DNA of 64,000 nt from assembly GCF_017656155.1 (NCBI RefSeq), contig NZ_JACDOH010000002.1, positions 186,001-250,000 of the forward strand, in the 5' to 3' direction. The first letter of the stretch is position 1; the number at the start of each line of letters is the position of its first letter. The position numbers and the translations under genes are program-made. Shown here piece after piece: positions 45,490-55,057 of this stretch. The stretch is from Thermosyntropha sp. (GTDB taxonomy: Bacteria > Bacillota > Syntrophomonadia > Syntrophomonadales > Syntrophomonadaceae). The notes under the pieces were generated by a model. That model worked only from the letters and a program-made list of their open reading frames with translations, was not told where the DNA came from and made no database searches.

Positions 45490-46083
45490 TCACATCACCT
45501 CCAGATCTATATATTTTATTCTACAGCGTTCAGCTATTATAATAGCTTCTGTTTTTTTAACTGCCACATCTAAATCATCATTTACCACAACATAATCATA
45601 ATATTTTGCATGTTTAAGTTCTTCTTCACATGCAGCAAGCCTGTGCTTTATGCTCTCGATAGAATCTTTTCCTCTGCCGCACAACCTTTTCGATAAAGTT
45701 GCAATATCCGGAGGATAAATAAAAATAAAAACCCCTTCCGGCATTTTATTTTTTACCTGCATCGCACCTTGAATATCAATTTCTAAAAGAACATCCTGTC
45801 CTTTTTCAAGGTTTTCAAGCACAAAATCTCGTGGAGTTCCATAAAGATTTTGATATACCTTGGCCCACTCCAAAAAATTATCTTCTTCAATCATCTTTTT
45901 AAATTGTTCCTGATTTAAGAAAAAATAATCCTTCCCATCAACTTCACCTGGTCTGGGAGGTCTGGTAGTTGCTGATATTGATACTTTCAGATCATCCATT
46001 CTTTTAAGCAAGGCTTCCCGGATAGTCCCTTTGCCTACACCTGAAGGACCAGAAATAACAAAAAGAATTCCTCTACGCCTCAT
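45490..46083 (-). CDS. gmk: Guanylate kinase
   Basis: 197 residues. P-loop SGPSGVGKGT, GMP-binding STTRPPRPGE-type motif (SATTRPPRPGEVDGKDYFF), FLEWAKVYQNLYGTP and LEIDIQGAMQV. It converts GMP to GDP. It is followed immediately by rpoZ and preceded by remA, the common Firmicutes order yicC-remA-gmk-rpoZ. Confidence 0.96.
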   Translation of the reverse strand: MRRRGILFVISGPSGVGKGTIREALLKRMDDLKVSISATTRPPRPGEVDGKDYFFLNQEQFKKMIEEDNFLEWAKVYQNLYGTPRDFVLENLEKGQDVLLEIDIQGAMQVKNKMPEGVFIFIYPPDIATLSKRLCGRGKDSIESIKHRLAACEEELKHAKYYDYVVVNDDLDVAVKKTEAIIIAERCRIKYIDLEVM

Positions 46084-46104
46084 TATTCTCCCACTTTCTA
46101 CCCT

Positions 46105-46365
46105 CTATTCTTCATCAGTTATATCCTTTGAAGCTAGTCTGTTAGCAACTGTTTCTGGCTGAACTGCTGAAAGAATAACATGAGCACTATCAGAAATAAT
46201 TACTGCTCTGGTTCGTCTGCCATATGTAGCATCTATCAACATGCCTTTTTCTCTTGCTTCCTGAATAATTCTCTTAATAGGAGCAGATTCAGGACTTATA
46301 ATAGCTATTATCCGATTAGCTGCTACAATATTGCCAAAACCTATATTTACTAGTTTAATATCCAT
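46105..46365 (-). CDS. remA: RemA-family extracellular matrix regulator (DUF370)
   Basis: 86 residues: [38 protein letters not shown] and the [16 protein letters not shown] core are typical of RemA, a ring-forming DNA-binding regulator of biofilm matrix genes in Bacillus. The only good Shine-Dalgarno (GGAGGTG) ends 24 bases before the ATG, with a short hairpin between (see separate entry). Confidence 0.93.
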   Translation of the reverse strand: MDIKLVNIGFGNIVAANRIIAIISPESAPIKRIIQEAREKGMLIDATYGRRTRAVIISDSAHVILSAVQPETVANRLASKDITDEE

Positions 46366-46394
46366 ACATACCGGACTAAACCGGGTTCACCTCC
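46366..46394 (-). promoter_or_regulatory. Distant Shine-Dalgarno and bridging hairpin before remA
   Basis: GGAGG at 46394-46390 lies 24 bases before the remA ATG. CCGG at 46384-46381 and CCGG at 46374-46371 can pair across a 6-nt loop; folding this out leaves about 10 bases. No in-frame ATG, GTG or TTG lies closer. The stem is only 4 bp, so the effect is tentative. Confidence 0.4.
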
Positions 46395-46398
46395 AAAT

Positions 46399-47283
46399 TT
46401 ATTCTATATTTTGCAATTGCTCTCTTATTTTTTCCAATTCTGATTTTACATCTACCACAATATGGCTCATTTCCAAATCATTAGCCTTAGAAGCTACTGT
46501 ATTAATTTCTCTGAACATCTCCTGCACCAGGAAATCGCATTTTCTTCCAACGGCTTCTCCATGTTCCAATAAATCATATAAATGTCTGACATGACTCTTA
46601 AGCCGGACTATCTCTTCAGTAACATTTATTTTGTCAGCGTAAATGGCTGCTTCCTGCAAAATCCTCTGTTCATCAATTTCCTGAATTTCCTTGTTTAAAA
46701 TCTCTGAAATGCGACTGCGTAGCTTTTCCGTATATTCAATTACAACCTGAGGAGAACGTTCTTCCAATCTTTCTACCATCTCGAGTATTTTTTGGTTTCT
46801 TTCCAGAATATCTTTTTTAAGCAGGTTCCCTTCTTTTATTCGCATCGCAAGGACACTTTTAATCGCTTCTTCAATAGCCTTTTGTAAAACTTCCCAAACT
46901 ATCTCCAAATCTTCTTCTTCATCTTCCAAAGTGAAAACTTCTGGTAGTCTAAATATGTCAACAACGTTCAATTCCGCTGAAATATTAAGATTTTCGGCCA
47001 AATCTTTCAGATATTTATAATAAGTTATCGCTAATTCTTTGTCAAGCTTGATATTTCTCGTCATTTCTTCTGTTTTTATTATATTTATATTTACTTCCAG
47101 TCGACCTCGGCTTACATATTTTTTAAGTTCTTCCTTTATCTTTTCTTCGAGCATATTATAACGGCGTGAAATGCGGATATAAGGATCAAAATAACGATGA
47201 TTTACTCCTTTAATTTCACAGGTTATCTGATAACCTTTTTCCAGCACCTGGCTGCGACCAAAACCTGTCATACTTTTAATCAT
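46399..47283 (-). CDS. yicC: YicC-family endoribonuclease-like protein
   Basis: 294 residues. N-terminal MIKSMTGFGR and ITCEIKGVNHRYFDP and the C-terminal GRKCDFLVQEMFREINTVASKANDLE block are highly conserved in YicC proteins, which act as endoribonucleases in several bacteria. The middle is charged and helical. It begins just after dapL and precedes remA. Confidence 0.93.
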   Translation of the reverse strand: MIKSMTGFGRSQVLEKGYQITCEIKGVNHRYFDPYIRISRRYNMLEEKIKEELKKYVSRGRLEVNINIIKTEEMTRNIKLDKELAITYYKYLKDLAENLNISAELNVVDIFRLPEVFTLEDEEEDLEIVWEVLQKAIEEAIKSVLAMRIKEGNLLKKDILERNQKILEMVERLEERSPQVVIEYTEKLRSRISEILNKEIQEIDEQRILQEAAIYADKINVTEEIVRLKSHVRHLYDLLEHGEAVGRKCDFLVQEMFREINTVASKANDLEMSHIVVDVKSELEKIREQLQNIE

Positions 47284-47284
47284 T

Positions 47285-48460
47285 TTAAAACTCTACCTTT
47301 CCCACAGCTTTTTCAATTCTTTCAAATGCTTCACAAATTCTTTCTTTACTTACTGTTAAGGCAATTCTAAAATATCCTTCTCCATACTCGCCATACCCAT
47401 TGCCAGGAGTAACAATGACTCCTGCCTTTTCCAAAATCATTTCCGCAAAAGAAGCAGAAGTAAATCCATCAGGTACAGGCACCCAAAAATAAAAACTTCC
47501 CTTGGGAGGATTTGCCTTGAGGCCTATTTTGTTAAGACCCTCCAATACCGCATCGCGCCTTTCCTGATATACTTTCCTTAATTGATTTAAATGATCTTCC
47601 GGTTCTTTTAAAGCTTCAACAGCCGCATACTGCACCGCCTGAAACACCCCGGAATCTATATTTGATTTAAACCTGCCCAGTACTTCAATTGCTTCACGGT
47701 TACCTGCCGCCCAGCCAATACGCCATCCTGTCATATTAAAGGGTTTAGATAAAGAATTAAATTCTATACCTACATCTTTAGCCCCTTTTGCTTCTAAAAA
47801 ACTGGGAGGTTTAATTCCATCAAAGGCAATTTCAGAATATGCAGCATCATGACATACCAGTATGTCAAAAGATTTGGCAAACTCCACTACTTTTTCAAAA
47901 AAATCTAAAGAAGCTACTGCTCCAGTAGGATTGTTAGGATAATTAATAAACATAAGCTTGGCCTTTCGCGCTATATCTGAAGGAATATCCTCCAAAACCG
48001 GTAAAAATCCATTTTCCTCTTTTAATGGCATAAAATATGATTTTCCTCCAGCTAAGATAGTTCCGATGTTATATACCGGATAACCTGGATCAGGAACCAG
48101 ATTGATATCATCTTTGTCCAGATAAGCAAAAGAAATATGTGCAATACCTTCTTTTGAACCTATAAGAGAAACAATTTCTGTCTTTGGATCTAAATCTACC
48201 CCATGCCTCTTTTTATACCATTCTGCAACTGCTTTTCTGTATTCTAATAATCCTACCGAACTCGGATACTGATGATTCGCGCTATCATAAATAGCCTCAG
48301 CCATTTTATCAATTATATATTTTGGGGTAGGAAGATCGGGATCACCAATTCCCAGGTTAATTATATCTACACCTTTTTCCTTGGCCTCCGCAATCTTCTG
48401 CTCAATTCGGGCAAAAAGATAAGGGGGTAAATTTTGCATAGCCTGATTTTCTCTCAACAT
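47285..48460 (-). CDS. dapL: LL-diaminopimelate aminotransferase
   Basis: 391 residues, PLP-dependent class I/II aminotransferase. Motifs: [26 protein letters not shown], the PLP lysine in [16 protein letters not shown], and [19 protein letters not shown]. It makes LL-DAP directly from tetrahydrodipicolinate, bypassing succinylated intermediates. The adjacency to dapF, which acts next, supports this over other aminotransferases. Its ATG overlaps the dapF stop by one base. Confidence 0.92.
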   Translation of the reverse strand: MLRENQAMQNLPPYLFARIEQKIAEAKEKGVDIINLGIGDPDLPTPKYIIDKMAEAIYDSANHQYPSSVGLLEYRKAVAEWYKKRHGVDLDPKTEIVSLIGSKEGIAHISFAYLDKDDINLVPDPGYPVYNIGTILAGGKSYFMPLKEENGFLPVLEDIPSDIARKAKLMFINYPNNPTGAVASLDFFEKVVEFAKSFDILVCHDAAYSEIAFDGIKPPSFLEAKGAKDVGIEFNSLSKPFNMTGWRIGWAAGNREAIEVLGRFKSNIDSGVFQAVQYAAVEALKEPEDHLNQLRKVYQERRDAVLEGLNKIGLKANPPKGSFYFWVPVPDGFTSASFAEMILEKAGVIVTPGNGYGEYGEGYFRIALTVSKERICEAFERIEKAVGKVEF

Positions 48461-49320
48461 TATCTCGCCTCCATTAAAGAAATTTTATTTAAATCAATTT
48501 TTCCTCGAAAAACCTCAACTGCTCCTCCTGTCATATAAACATGGTTATCCTCTTCATTCCATTCGATATATAAATCTCCTCCTAAGAGATGAACAGTAAC
48601 CTGTCGCTCAGTTTTATTATTTAGAACTCCTGCTACCGTTGTAGCACAGGCACCTGTACCGCAGGCTAAAGTTATCCCAGCCCCTCTTTCCCAAACCCTC
48701 ATAATCACTTCGTTTTTATTTAATATCTGAACAAACTCAACATTGGTTTTTTGAGGAAATAAAGGATGATTTTCTAATTCTCTCCCCCAATCCTCAATCG
48801 GAACGTCATTTATATTATCTACAAAAACTATACAATGGGGATTACCCATAGAAACCGCAGTAAATTTAATTGCGCCAGACGAAATATCAGCTTCAACTCC
48901 TACTGCAGACCCTTCTCCTGTCATGGGAATAAATTTTCTTTCCAGCATTGGTTCTCCCATATCTACTTTCACTGCATCCACTCTGCCCTCTTTATCAAAA
49001 ACAATTTCTGGATAACGCAAACCTGCTAAAGTACGAACAGAAATTTTTTCTCTCCCCATTTTCTCTTCATAAGCCAGACGAGCAACACATCTTATAGCAT
49101 TCCCACACATTTCAGCTTCAGATCCATCAGAATTAAATATGCGCATAAATATATCAGCCTTATTGTCTTTTCCTATTATAACTAAACCATCACCACCAAT
49201 GCCAAAATTTCTATTACATAAAAATCTGGCAAAAGGCTGAAATTCGGCAGCTTCTTCAAATGAAGAAGCTTTGGTAATAATAAAATCATTGCCTAATCCA
49301 TGCATTTTAACAAATTCCAT
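48460..49320 (-). CDS. dapF: Diaminopimelate epimerase
   Basis: 286 residues, two similar halves. Both catalytic cysteines are present, in [11 protein letters not shown] and in [15 protein letters not shown]. It turns LL-DAP into meso-DAP for peptidoglycan and lysine. The ATG follows GGAGGG. It forms a coupled pair with dapL. Confidence 0.96.
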   Translation of the reverse strand: MEFVKMHGLGNDFIITKASSFEEAAEFQPFARFLCNRNFGIGGDGLVIIGKDNKADIFMRIFNSDGSEAEMCGNAIRCVARLAYEEKMGREKISVRTLAGLRYPEIVFDKEGRVDAVKVDMGEPMLERKFIPMTGEGSAVGVEADISSGAIKFTAVSMGNPHCIVFVDNINDVPIEDWGRELENHPLFPQKTNVEFVQILNKNEVIMRVWERGAGITLACGTGACATTVAGVLNNKTERQVTVHLLGGDLYIEWNEEDNHVYMTGGAVEVFRGKIDLNKISLMEAR

Positions 49321-49389
49321 GTTTTCCCTCCATGCATTAGAATCTGATTATCTTATTCTCCTTTTTCTTTTAAAATTCTAACACATATT

Positions 49390-52053
49390 TCATTTAAAGC
49401 TGAAAATCTTTCTAAAAGTATACAAAATATATCGCCAGATAAACTTGGCTCCGGCCAGCACCAGAATAATCACCCATTGCCATAATCCCAAACCTGCTGT
49501 ATGGAATACATCCTGCAAAGCAGGCAAATATACCACGCTGAGCTGCATTGCTACTGAACATAAAACGGCTAAAACAAGGAACCTATTTTTAAAAAACTCC
49601 AACTCAAAAGGAGAATATTTTTCCGACCTGCATTCAAAAACATAAAAAAGCTGAGCAAAAACTAATGTGGTAAAAGCCATAGTCCGAGGTATCTCAAGCG
49701 AATCCATACCATTTAACCGGCAAAATACAAGGCCTGTTATAAAAACTAAAATAGTTATAATACCTATATATAAACCGCGTCCAAATATTATCCACCCCAA
49801 CCCGTGGGCAAAAATACTTTCATTTTTTGACCTGGGTTTTCTTTTCATAATATCCGGTTCAGGAGGTTCCAATCCTAAAGCCATAGCCGGCAGTCCATCA
49901 GTCACCAGATTAACCCATAAAATCTGAATAGGCAAAAGGGGAAGCGGCAGTGCAAATAGGGAAGCCAGAAACATAACTAGAACTTCTCCTATGTTACATC
50001 CTAACAGATACCGGATAAACTTGCGAATGTTATCATAAATCGCCCTGCCTTCATAAATTGCCTTGACTATAGTCGAAAAATCATCATCAGCTAAAATCAT
50101 ATCAGAAGCTTCTTTAGTAACATCAGTGCCGGTTATCCCCATAGAAATACCTATATCAGCCGCTTTTACTGCCGGCGCATCGTTTACACCATCTCCCGTC
50201 ATCGCTACTACCTGGTTATTTTTTTTAAGTACATGGACAATCCGGTGCTTATGTTCAGGAGAAACCCGTGCAAACACCCTATCATTCATTGCCATTTGGT
50301 AAAGCTCCTTATCATTTAGCTTATCTATCTCTTTTCCGGTTATTGCCCTTCCAGTTTTGCCGATTCCAATCTGAGCCGCAATAGCACTGGCCGTTAAAGG
50401 ATGATCTCCGGTAATCATCACAGGAACAATACCGGCATTTAGGCACTGTCTAACTGATTTATTTACATTAGGACGCGGTGGATCAATCATTCCACACATT
50501 CCCACCAAAATCAAGTTATTCTCCAATTCCTCATCACTGAGTTCTAAAGCCTCCTCCTTCGTAATTTTTTTATAAGCAAAACCCAAGACCCTTAAAGCTT
50601 GTTTAGCCCATTTCTTTTCTTCTCCATAAAACCAATTTTTATATCCTTCAGTAAGCTTAACCACTTGACTGTTTTTTAAAACATAACTACATGAATCCAT
50701 CAAAACATCTAAGGCACCTTTTACTAAAACAAAATATTCTCCATTATCAACAACTACCACACTCATTTTTTTCCGCAAAGAATCAAAAGGAATTTCCCTT
50801 ATCCGCAAAAGTTGAGGAGTTATTCCCACTTGCTTTGCCATAACAAATAAAGCAGTTTCCGTGGGATCTCCTTTAACTGTCCATTTATTGTCTTCTCTTT
50901 CCTCTGCTGAATTATTACAGTTAAAAGCAATACTGATTAACAACTCTAACGGATTATAAGAAGATAAACTTTTTCCCTTAAACATCGCGGGAATTTTTAT
51001 GTTATCCTCAAAAACCTGTGAATAAACAGCAATCTTTTGAACCACCATTTTATTCTGGGTTAAAGTCCCGGTTTTGTCAGAACATATTACTGTTGTGCAT
51101 CCCAATGTTTCCACAGCAGGAAGTTTACGAACAATCGCATTTCGCTTAGCCATTCTTTGCACACCTAAAGCTAGAACTATGGTTACAACAGCAGGCAGCC
51201 CTTCCGGTATAGCAGCAACAGCTAAACTTATCCCGGCCATAAACATTACTAAAAGAGGCTCACCCCTGTATATGCCTAAAAAAGTTACTATCCCGCATAC
51301 TAAAATACATATAGCTATAAGTACCTTACCTAGCTGGTCGAGTTTAAGCTGTAAAGGGGTCATAGGGGTTTCAGCTTCCTTAAGCATAGCCGCAATTTTC
51401 CCCATCTCTGTGTCCATTCCGGTTGCTACTACTACTGCTGTAGCTCTACCTCTGGTAGCAACCGTGCCTAAAAAAGCCATATTACTTTGTTCTGCTAAAG
51501 AAACTTCTCCTTCTAATTTTTCAATTCTCTTTTCTACCGGAACTGACTCCCCGGTAAGAGCTGCTTCATCTACTTCTAAAGAAAAAACTTCAATCAGCCT
51601 TACATCAGCTGGAATTTTATCTCCTGCCTCGATGAACACTATATCTCCAGGTACCAACTCAGAAGAAGGTATCTTCTGTCTTTCACCATCCCGAATAACT
51701 TTTGCATAAGGTGAAGCAAGTTTTTTTATCTCATTTAAAGACTTTTCGGCTCGGTATTCCTGAAAAAATTCTAAAAACGCATTTATTATAACTATAGTCA
51801 TAATAGTAATTGCATCAGCTATATCACCAATTATGCAGGAAACCAAGGTTGCTCCAAGCAAAATCAAAACCATAGTATCAGTAAACTGGCTTAATAAAAT
51901 CTTCATAAGACCTGCTGGTTTTTCCGTATCCAGCTTATTTTTATAAACTAACTGCCTCTTTTTGGCTTCTACATTTGTAAGCCCTCTCCTGCTGCTTCCG
52001 AGTTTATTTAAAGTTTCTTCTATACTTTCCCGATACCAGAAAATATCCTTCAT
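49390..52053 (-). CDS. P-type calcium-transporting ATPase (PMCA/SERCA type)
   Basis: About 887 residues, P-type IIA layout. Actuator motif LTGESVPVEK, phosphorylation site CSDKTGTLTQNK, nucleotide site KGALDVLMD, and hinge TGDGVNDAPAVK. Calcium-site residues are seen in membrane helices 4 (AAIPEGLPA), 5 (NIGEVLV) and 6 (NLVTDGLPA), matching both sites of SERCA-type pumps, so Ca2+ export is the best call. ATG 52053 follows GGAGG by seven bases; the preceding TTG at 52056 is also possible. It is a single-gene unit. Confidence 0.93.
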   Translation of the reverse strand: MKDIFWYRESIEETLNKLGSSRRGLTNVEAKKRQLVYKNKLDTEKPAGLMKILLSQFTDTMVLILLGATLVSCIIGDIADAITIMTIVIINAFLEFFQEYRAEKSLNEIKKLASPYAKVIRDGERQKIPSSELVPGDIVFIEAGDKIPADVRLIEVFSLEVDEAALTGESVPVEKRIEKLEGEVSLAEQSNMAFLGTVATRGRATAVVVATGMDTEMGKIAAMLKEAETPMTPLQLKLDQLGKVLIAICILVCGIVTFLGIYRGEPLLVMFMAGISLAVAAIPEGLPAVVTIVLALGVQRMAKRNAIVRKLPAVETLGCTTVICSDKTGTLTQNKMVVQKIAVYSQVFEDNIKIPAMFKGKSLSSYNPLELLISIAFNCNNSAEEREDNKWTVKGDPTETALFVMAKQVGITPQLLRIREIPFDSLRKKMSVVVVDNGEYFVLVKGALDVLMDSCSYVLKNSQVVKLTEGYKNWFYGEEKKWAKQALRVLGFAYKKITKEEALELSDEELENNLILVGMCGMIDPPRPNVNKSVRQCLNAGIVPVMITGDHPLTASAIAAQIGIGKTGRAITGKEIDKLNDKELYQMAMNDRVFARVSPEHKHRIVHVLKKNNQVVAMTGDGVNDAPAVKAADIGISMGITGTDVTKEASDMILADDDFSTIVKAIYEGRAIYDNIRKFIRYLLGCNIGEVLVMFLASLFALPLPLLPIQILWVNLVTDGLPAMALGLEPPEPDIMKRKPRSKNESIFAHGLGWIIFGRGLYIGIITILVFITGLVFCRLNGMDSLEIPRTMAFTTLVFAQLFYVFECRSEKYSPFELEFFKNRFLVLAVLCSVAMQLSVVYLPALQDVFHTAGLGLWQWVIILVLAGAKFIWRYILYTFRKIFSFK

Positions 52054-52112
52054 CAAAAATCCTCCATTTGCCCTTTTTCACCAAATTTATTCAATAAACA
52101 TTCATAAAAGAA

Positions 52113-52140
52113 CAGGGGACAGGCTAATGCCTATCCCCTG
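52113..52140 (-). terminator. Intrinsic terminator after the UDG-like gene
   Basis: 12-bp stem CAGGGGACAGGC / GCCTATCCCCTG (one wobble) with a TAAT loop, followed by TTCTTTT on the minus strand. Confidence 0.75.
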
Positions 52141-52159
52141 AATGGAGGCTTTTAAAACT

Positions 52160-52777
52160 TTAAATTAAACTTTTTATAATGTTACATTCATCAGGTGAAA
52201 ATACATCCTGGTAATTAACAGTAAAAAAAATAAAATCTTCTGTTTGATATTTTTGGTCAATTTTAATATCTTCTAATACCCCAAAAGCCTTAAGCACAAA
52301 ATTGCTTACTTTTTCCCCAAACAACACAATTATTGGAGGCTGCAATATCCTTATTTCCTCTAACAAAAAGAGTAAACAGGCTAGAATATCATCATTGCTA
52401 GGACTTACTGGCGTGCCTTCACACATTTTACCAGTCAATACACAATTATAATCTCTATCTAAAAGCTTTATATCTCCATACCATATTCTATCATTATGAA
52501 GTGGACAAGCCTTTGGTTGACATCTTACCATAAAAGTATGATATATTTTGTTGATTTTAAAAGTTTCTTTTATCAAATTCCTCAGCTCTATTAATTTATT
52601 TAAATCCTGGGTAAATTCATTTTCCATTTCAAACACCAAAAGAATATCCGGCTCCAAATCGCCTTTGCCTTTTGCCGGTTTGCGATTGCAGCTGATTAAA
52701 GATTTACACTTCTTGCATTGAACTATACGATCTTCCAGGGCTATAATCTGCCAAATTTTTTCTTCTTTCTTTACCAC
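52160..52777 (-). CDS. Divergent uracil-DNA-glycosylase-superfamily protein
   Basis: 205 residues. The layout resembles family 4 UDG: an early CKKC pair, VRCQPKACP in the middle, a late DDILACLLFLLEEI and PPIIVLFGEKVSNFVLKAFG, so the four cysteines of the [4Fe-4S] site appear to be kept. However, the catalytic GEAPG-type motif A is replaced by LVFEMENEF, and no HPS-type motif B is seen near the end (VNYQDVFSPDEC). It is probably not an ordinary uracil glycosylase. Start GTG 52777 follows AGGAGG. The two genes upstream are an unknown protein and a cell-wall hydrolase. Confidence 0.65.
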   Translation of the reverse strand: MVKKEEKIWQIIALEDRIVQCKKCKSLISCNRKPAKGKGDLEPDILLVFEMENEFTQDLNKLIELRNLIKETFKINKIYHTFMVRCQPKACPLHNDRIWYGDIKLLDRDYNCVLTGKMCEGTPVSPSNDDILACLLFLLEEIRILQPPIIVLFGEKVSNFVLKAFGVLEDIKIDQKYQTEDFIFFTVNYQDVFSPDECNIIKSLI

Positions 52778-52816
52778 TGTAAAAACCTCCTGCGCCCCCC
52801 GTACCGACTTTCACCC

Positions 52817-53239
52817 TCAGTCCTTTATTTTAGCCAAGTAATTACGAGTATGAGAAGTAATACCCCATGTAGAATCAGTAAGCTTAGCTGATATATAACT
52901 GCGGATATTATCATCCAACGAAGGATTCAAGCTATCAAACAAAATAAAAAAAGCCCTGAGTATATCTACCATATTCATAAATAGGCGTTCTTTAGGCACC
53001 TTTAATAAAAGTTCATCTTTTTTGCCATAGTAAAATATGAGCCGTTTGATTACCCAAATAATTTCAGTATTTGACCATACCTTTTTCTTTAAAATCTCAT
53101 CTAATAAATTATCTTCTCCTATACTAAATCCTCTGTTCTCTAATTCTTTCCATTCACGACTTCCTATTACTGTTGCAGGTATGCCTAAAACACCGAGTAT
53201 TTCCTCATCGCTTATCAGTTCTCTGTCTTTATCGTTCAT
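52817..53239 (-). CDS. Hypothetical protein, 140 aa
   Basis: I do not recognise this protein. It is soluble and mostly helical, acidic at the N-terminus (MNDKDRELISDEEILGVLG) and basic or aromatic in the middle (VWSNTEIIWVIKRLIFYYGK). No Cys, signal peptide or membrane helix is seen. ATG 53239 follows GGAGG by five bases, a strong start. It ends about 40 bp before the UDG-like gene and starts 16 bp after the NlpC/P60 gene, so the three may share a transcript. Confidence 0.65.
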   Translation of the reverse strand: MNDKDRELISDEEILGVLGIPATVIGSREWKELENRGFSIGEDNLLDEILKKKVWSNTEIIWVIKRLIFYYGKKDELLLKVPKERLFMNMVDILRAFFILFDSLNPSLDDNIRSYISAKLTDSTWGITSHTRNYLAKIKD

Positions 53240-53254
53240 AATAACCTCCCAATA

Positions 53255-54094
53255 CTAGCGTATTAATCTTTTCGCTCCCGCATAAGAACGAACATAATAA
53301 CTTTCGCTTAAAGAAGAATAAATTACCCCACCACTTCTAGGTGAACTGGAATGTATAAACTTCCCTTCGCCAGCATATATGCCTACATGATCAATTCCTC
53401 TAGAATAGCAGGTAAAAAACACTAAATCACCCGGTATAAGGTCATTTTTATCTACCCAAATTCCACACTGATATTGGTCAGCAGCAGTCCTAGGTAGTCT
53501 GTAACCAAATTGCCCAAAAATATACTGGACAAATCCCGAACAATCAAAACCTCCAGGAGCATTTCCTCCATAACGATAGGGAGTCCCCAAATATGAAGCA
53601 GCAAATTCAATTATTCTTTCTCCAGTCAGCATTAATCCTGATCTAGAAGGAAGAACTGTATTATTTATTTCACCTTTTTTTATAACTAAAAGCTTATCAC
53701 CTATATTTAAATTATCTGAATTTAAATTATTTATTTTTTTTAAGCTTTCAATATCCATACCATTTTCCCTAGCAATCTTCCACAAACTGTCACCTGGCTG
53801 CACTTTATAAACTGAATACTGGTCATCTGTTGATTCATTATTATTTTCCAAGGAGATTTCTTTATCGGTAGGAATATCTTTGGAAAGCAAAAGAACCTGT
53901 CCCGGAAACAGCAAATCAGAAGTTAAATTATTAAGCTGCTTAAGCTTGTCCACTGTAGTCCCATTATTAACCGCTATCTTCCATAAAGAATCGCCTGATT
54001 TAACAACATAGGTCACATCTGCTGCCATAAGGTTAGTATTATAAATAATAATAAAAGCCAGGGATACGATTAATATTGCCCAAAACTTTCTCAT
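53255..54094 (-). CDS. Secreted LysM-LysM-NlpC/P60 cell-wall hydrolase
   Basis: About 279 residues. A signal peptide (FWAILIVSLAFIIIYNTNLMAA) is followed by two LysM peptidoglycan-binding modules (YVVKSGDSLWKIAVNNGTTV and YKVQPGDSLWKIARENGMD) and a C-terminal NlpC/P60 peptidase with catalytic Cys in FDCSGFVQYIF, His in IDHVGIYAG and a third polar residue near FIHSSS. It cleaves stem peptides. ATG 54094 is preferred; its AAGGTTGG ribosome binding site lies inside a 12-bp hairpin. Upstream in-frame ATGs at 54121 and 54115 lie in the hairpin loop without such a site. Confidence 0.92.
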   Translation of the reverse strand: MRKFWAILIVSLAFIIIYNTNLMAADVTYVVKSGDSLWKIAVNNGTTVDKLKQLNNLTSDLLFPGQVLLLSKDIPTDKEISLENNNESTDDQYSVYKVQPGDSLWKIARENGMDIESLKKINNLNSDNLNIGDKLLVIKKGEINNTVLPSRSGLMLTGERIIEFAASYLGTPYRYGGNAPGGFDCSGFVQYIFGQFGYRLPRTAADQYQCGIWVDKNDLIPGDLVFFTCYSRGIDHVGIYAGEGKFIHSSSPRSGGVIYSSLSESYYVRSYAGAKRLIR

Positions 54095-54095
54095 C

Positions 54096-54137
54096 AATAT
54101 CCAACCTTTCACCATAAACATTATCAGGTTGGATATT
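54096..54137 (-). promoter_or_regulatory. RBS-covering hairpin upstream of the NlpC/P60 gene
   Basis: 12-bp perfect inverted repeat AATATCCAACCT / AGGTTGGATATT with an 18-nt loop. On the minus-strand mRNA the 3' arm contains the ribosome binding site and ends two bases before the ATG at 54094, so the closed hairpin would block translation. No T tract follows. Confidence 0.6.
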
Positions 54138-54178
54138 CTATAAAACTCTTGAATATTCCTGCCTAAAAATATATTTTT

Positions 54179-55015
54179 TTATCTTTTATACTTTTTTTCA
54201 TGAAATTCTTTTAATTTCAGCACTAAATCTTTTTCTATTCCTGTACATCCCATTTTACCTTTATCTTCCCCGCTACCTGTTCCGTGAAAATCAGATCCTC
54301 CCGTTATCAAAAGGCCTTTTAACTTACATAAATTCAGATAACTGGCAATTTGATTTTCACTGTGTTCAGGATAATAAACTTCCAGCCCTTCTACTCCCAT
54401 AGCTATAATATCCATTATTTTTTTCTGATCTTTTATAAGGCCGGGATGAGCTAAAACAGCAATGCCTCCAGCACCATTTATTAAAGCTATTGCTTCTTCA
54501 GGTTCAAACTTATATCGCGGTATATAGCCAGGTCTGCCCTTTCCGATATATTTATCAAAAGCTTCTTTTATAGAAAAAACATAGCCTACTTCGGCTAAAG
54601 CCTGAGCTATGTGGGGTCTTCCGATTAAATCACCTTGAGCCAACCTTTTCACCCGCTCAAAACTTATATTAAACCCCATATTCCTCAATTTATCTACCAT
54701 TTTGCGGGCCCTTTCAAACCTTTCCTGCCTTATTTCAACTAATCGCTTTACCAGTGATTCATTATTATAATCTATAAAATAGCCAAGTATATGAACTTCA
54801 TCTTCTTCATATTCAGTATTTAATTCTATCCCGGTAATAAACCATAAATCGTTTTTATTTTCCATATTATACTTTTCTGCTGAGGCCAGTCCGTCTACTG
54901 TATCATGATCGGTAATAGCTATGCCTTCAAGTCCAATATTAATCGCTTTATCGATTATTTCCTCAGGGGTTAATATTCCATCTGATGCAGTTGAATGAAC
55001 ATGCAAATCATACAT
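54179..55015 (-). CDS. PHP-domain phosphoesterase (TrpH/YciV-like)
   Basis: About 278 residues. PHP metal-binding motifs: YDLHVHSTASDG, ITDHDTVDG, GIELNTEYEEDEVHILGYF, GRPHIAQAL, VLAHPG and GGSDFHG. Relatives are 5'-3' exoribonucleases or 3',5'-nucleotide bisphosphate phosphatases; the exact substrate is open. ATG 55015 matches the family start; an upstream TTG at 55033 would precede the GAGGAG site. Confidence 0.88.
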   Translation of the reverse strand: MYDLHVHSTASDGILTPEEIIDKAINIGLEGIAITDHDTVDGLASAEKYNMENKNDLWFITGIELNTEYEEDEVHILGYFIDYNNESLVKRLVEIRQERFERARKMVDKLRNMGFNISFERVKRLAQGDLIGRPHIAQALAEVGYVFSIKEAFDKYIGKGRPGYIPRYKFEPEEAIALINGAGGIAVLAHPGLIKDQKKIMDIIAMGVEGLEVYYPEHSENQIASYLNLCKLKGLLITGGSDFHGTGSGEDKGKMGCTGIEKDLVLKLKEFHEKKYKR

Positions 55016-55057
55016 CAATCCCAAACTCCTCAAGAAATTTTCCGCATAAATAAAACT

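Noticed and set aside
54138-54178. A c-di-AMP (ydaO) riboswitch upstream of the NlpC/P60 gene
   Set aside because: Such elements exceed 100 nt with a characteristic fold; only about 85 bases separate the genes and none of the conserved blocks is seen.
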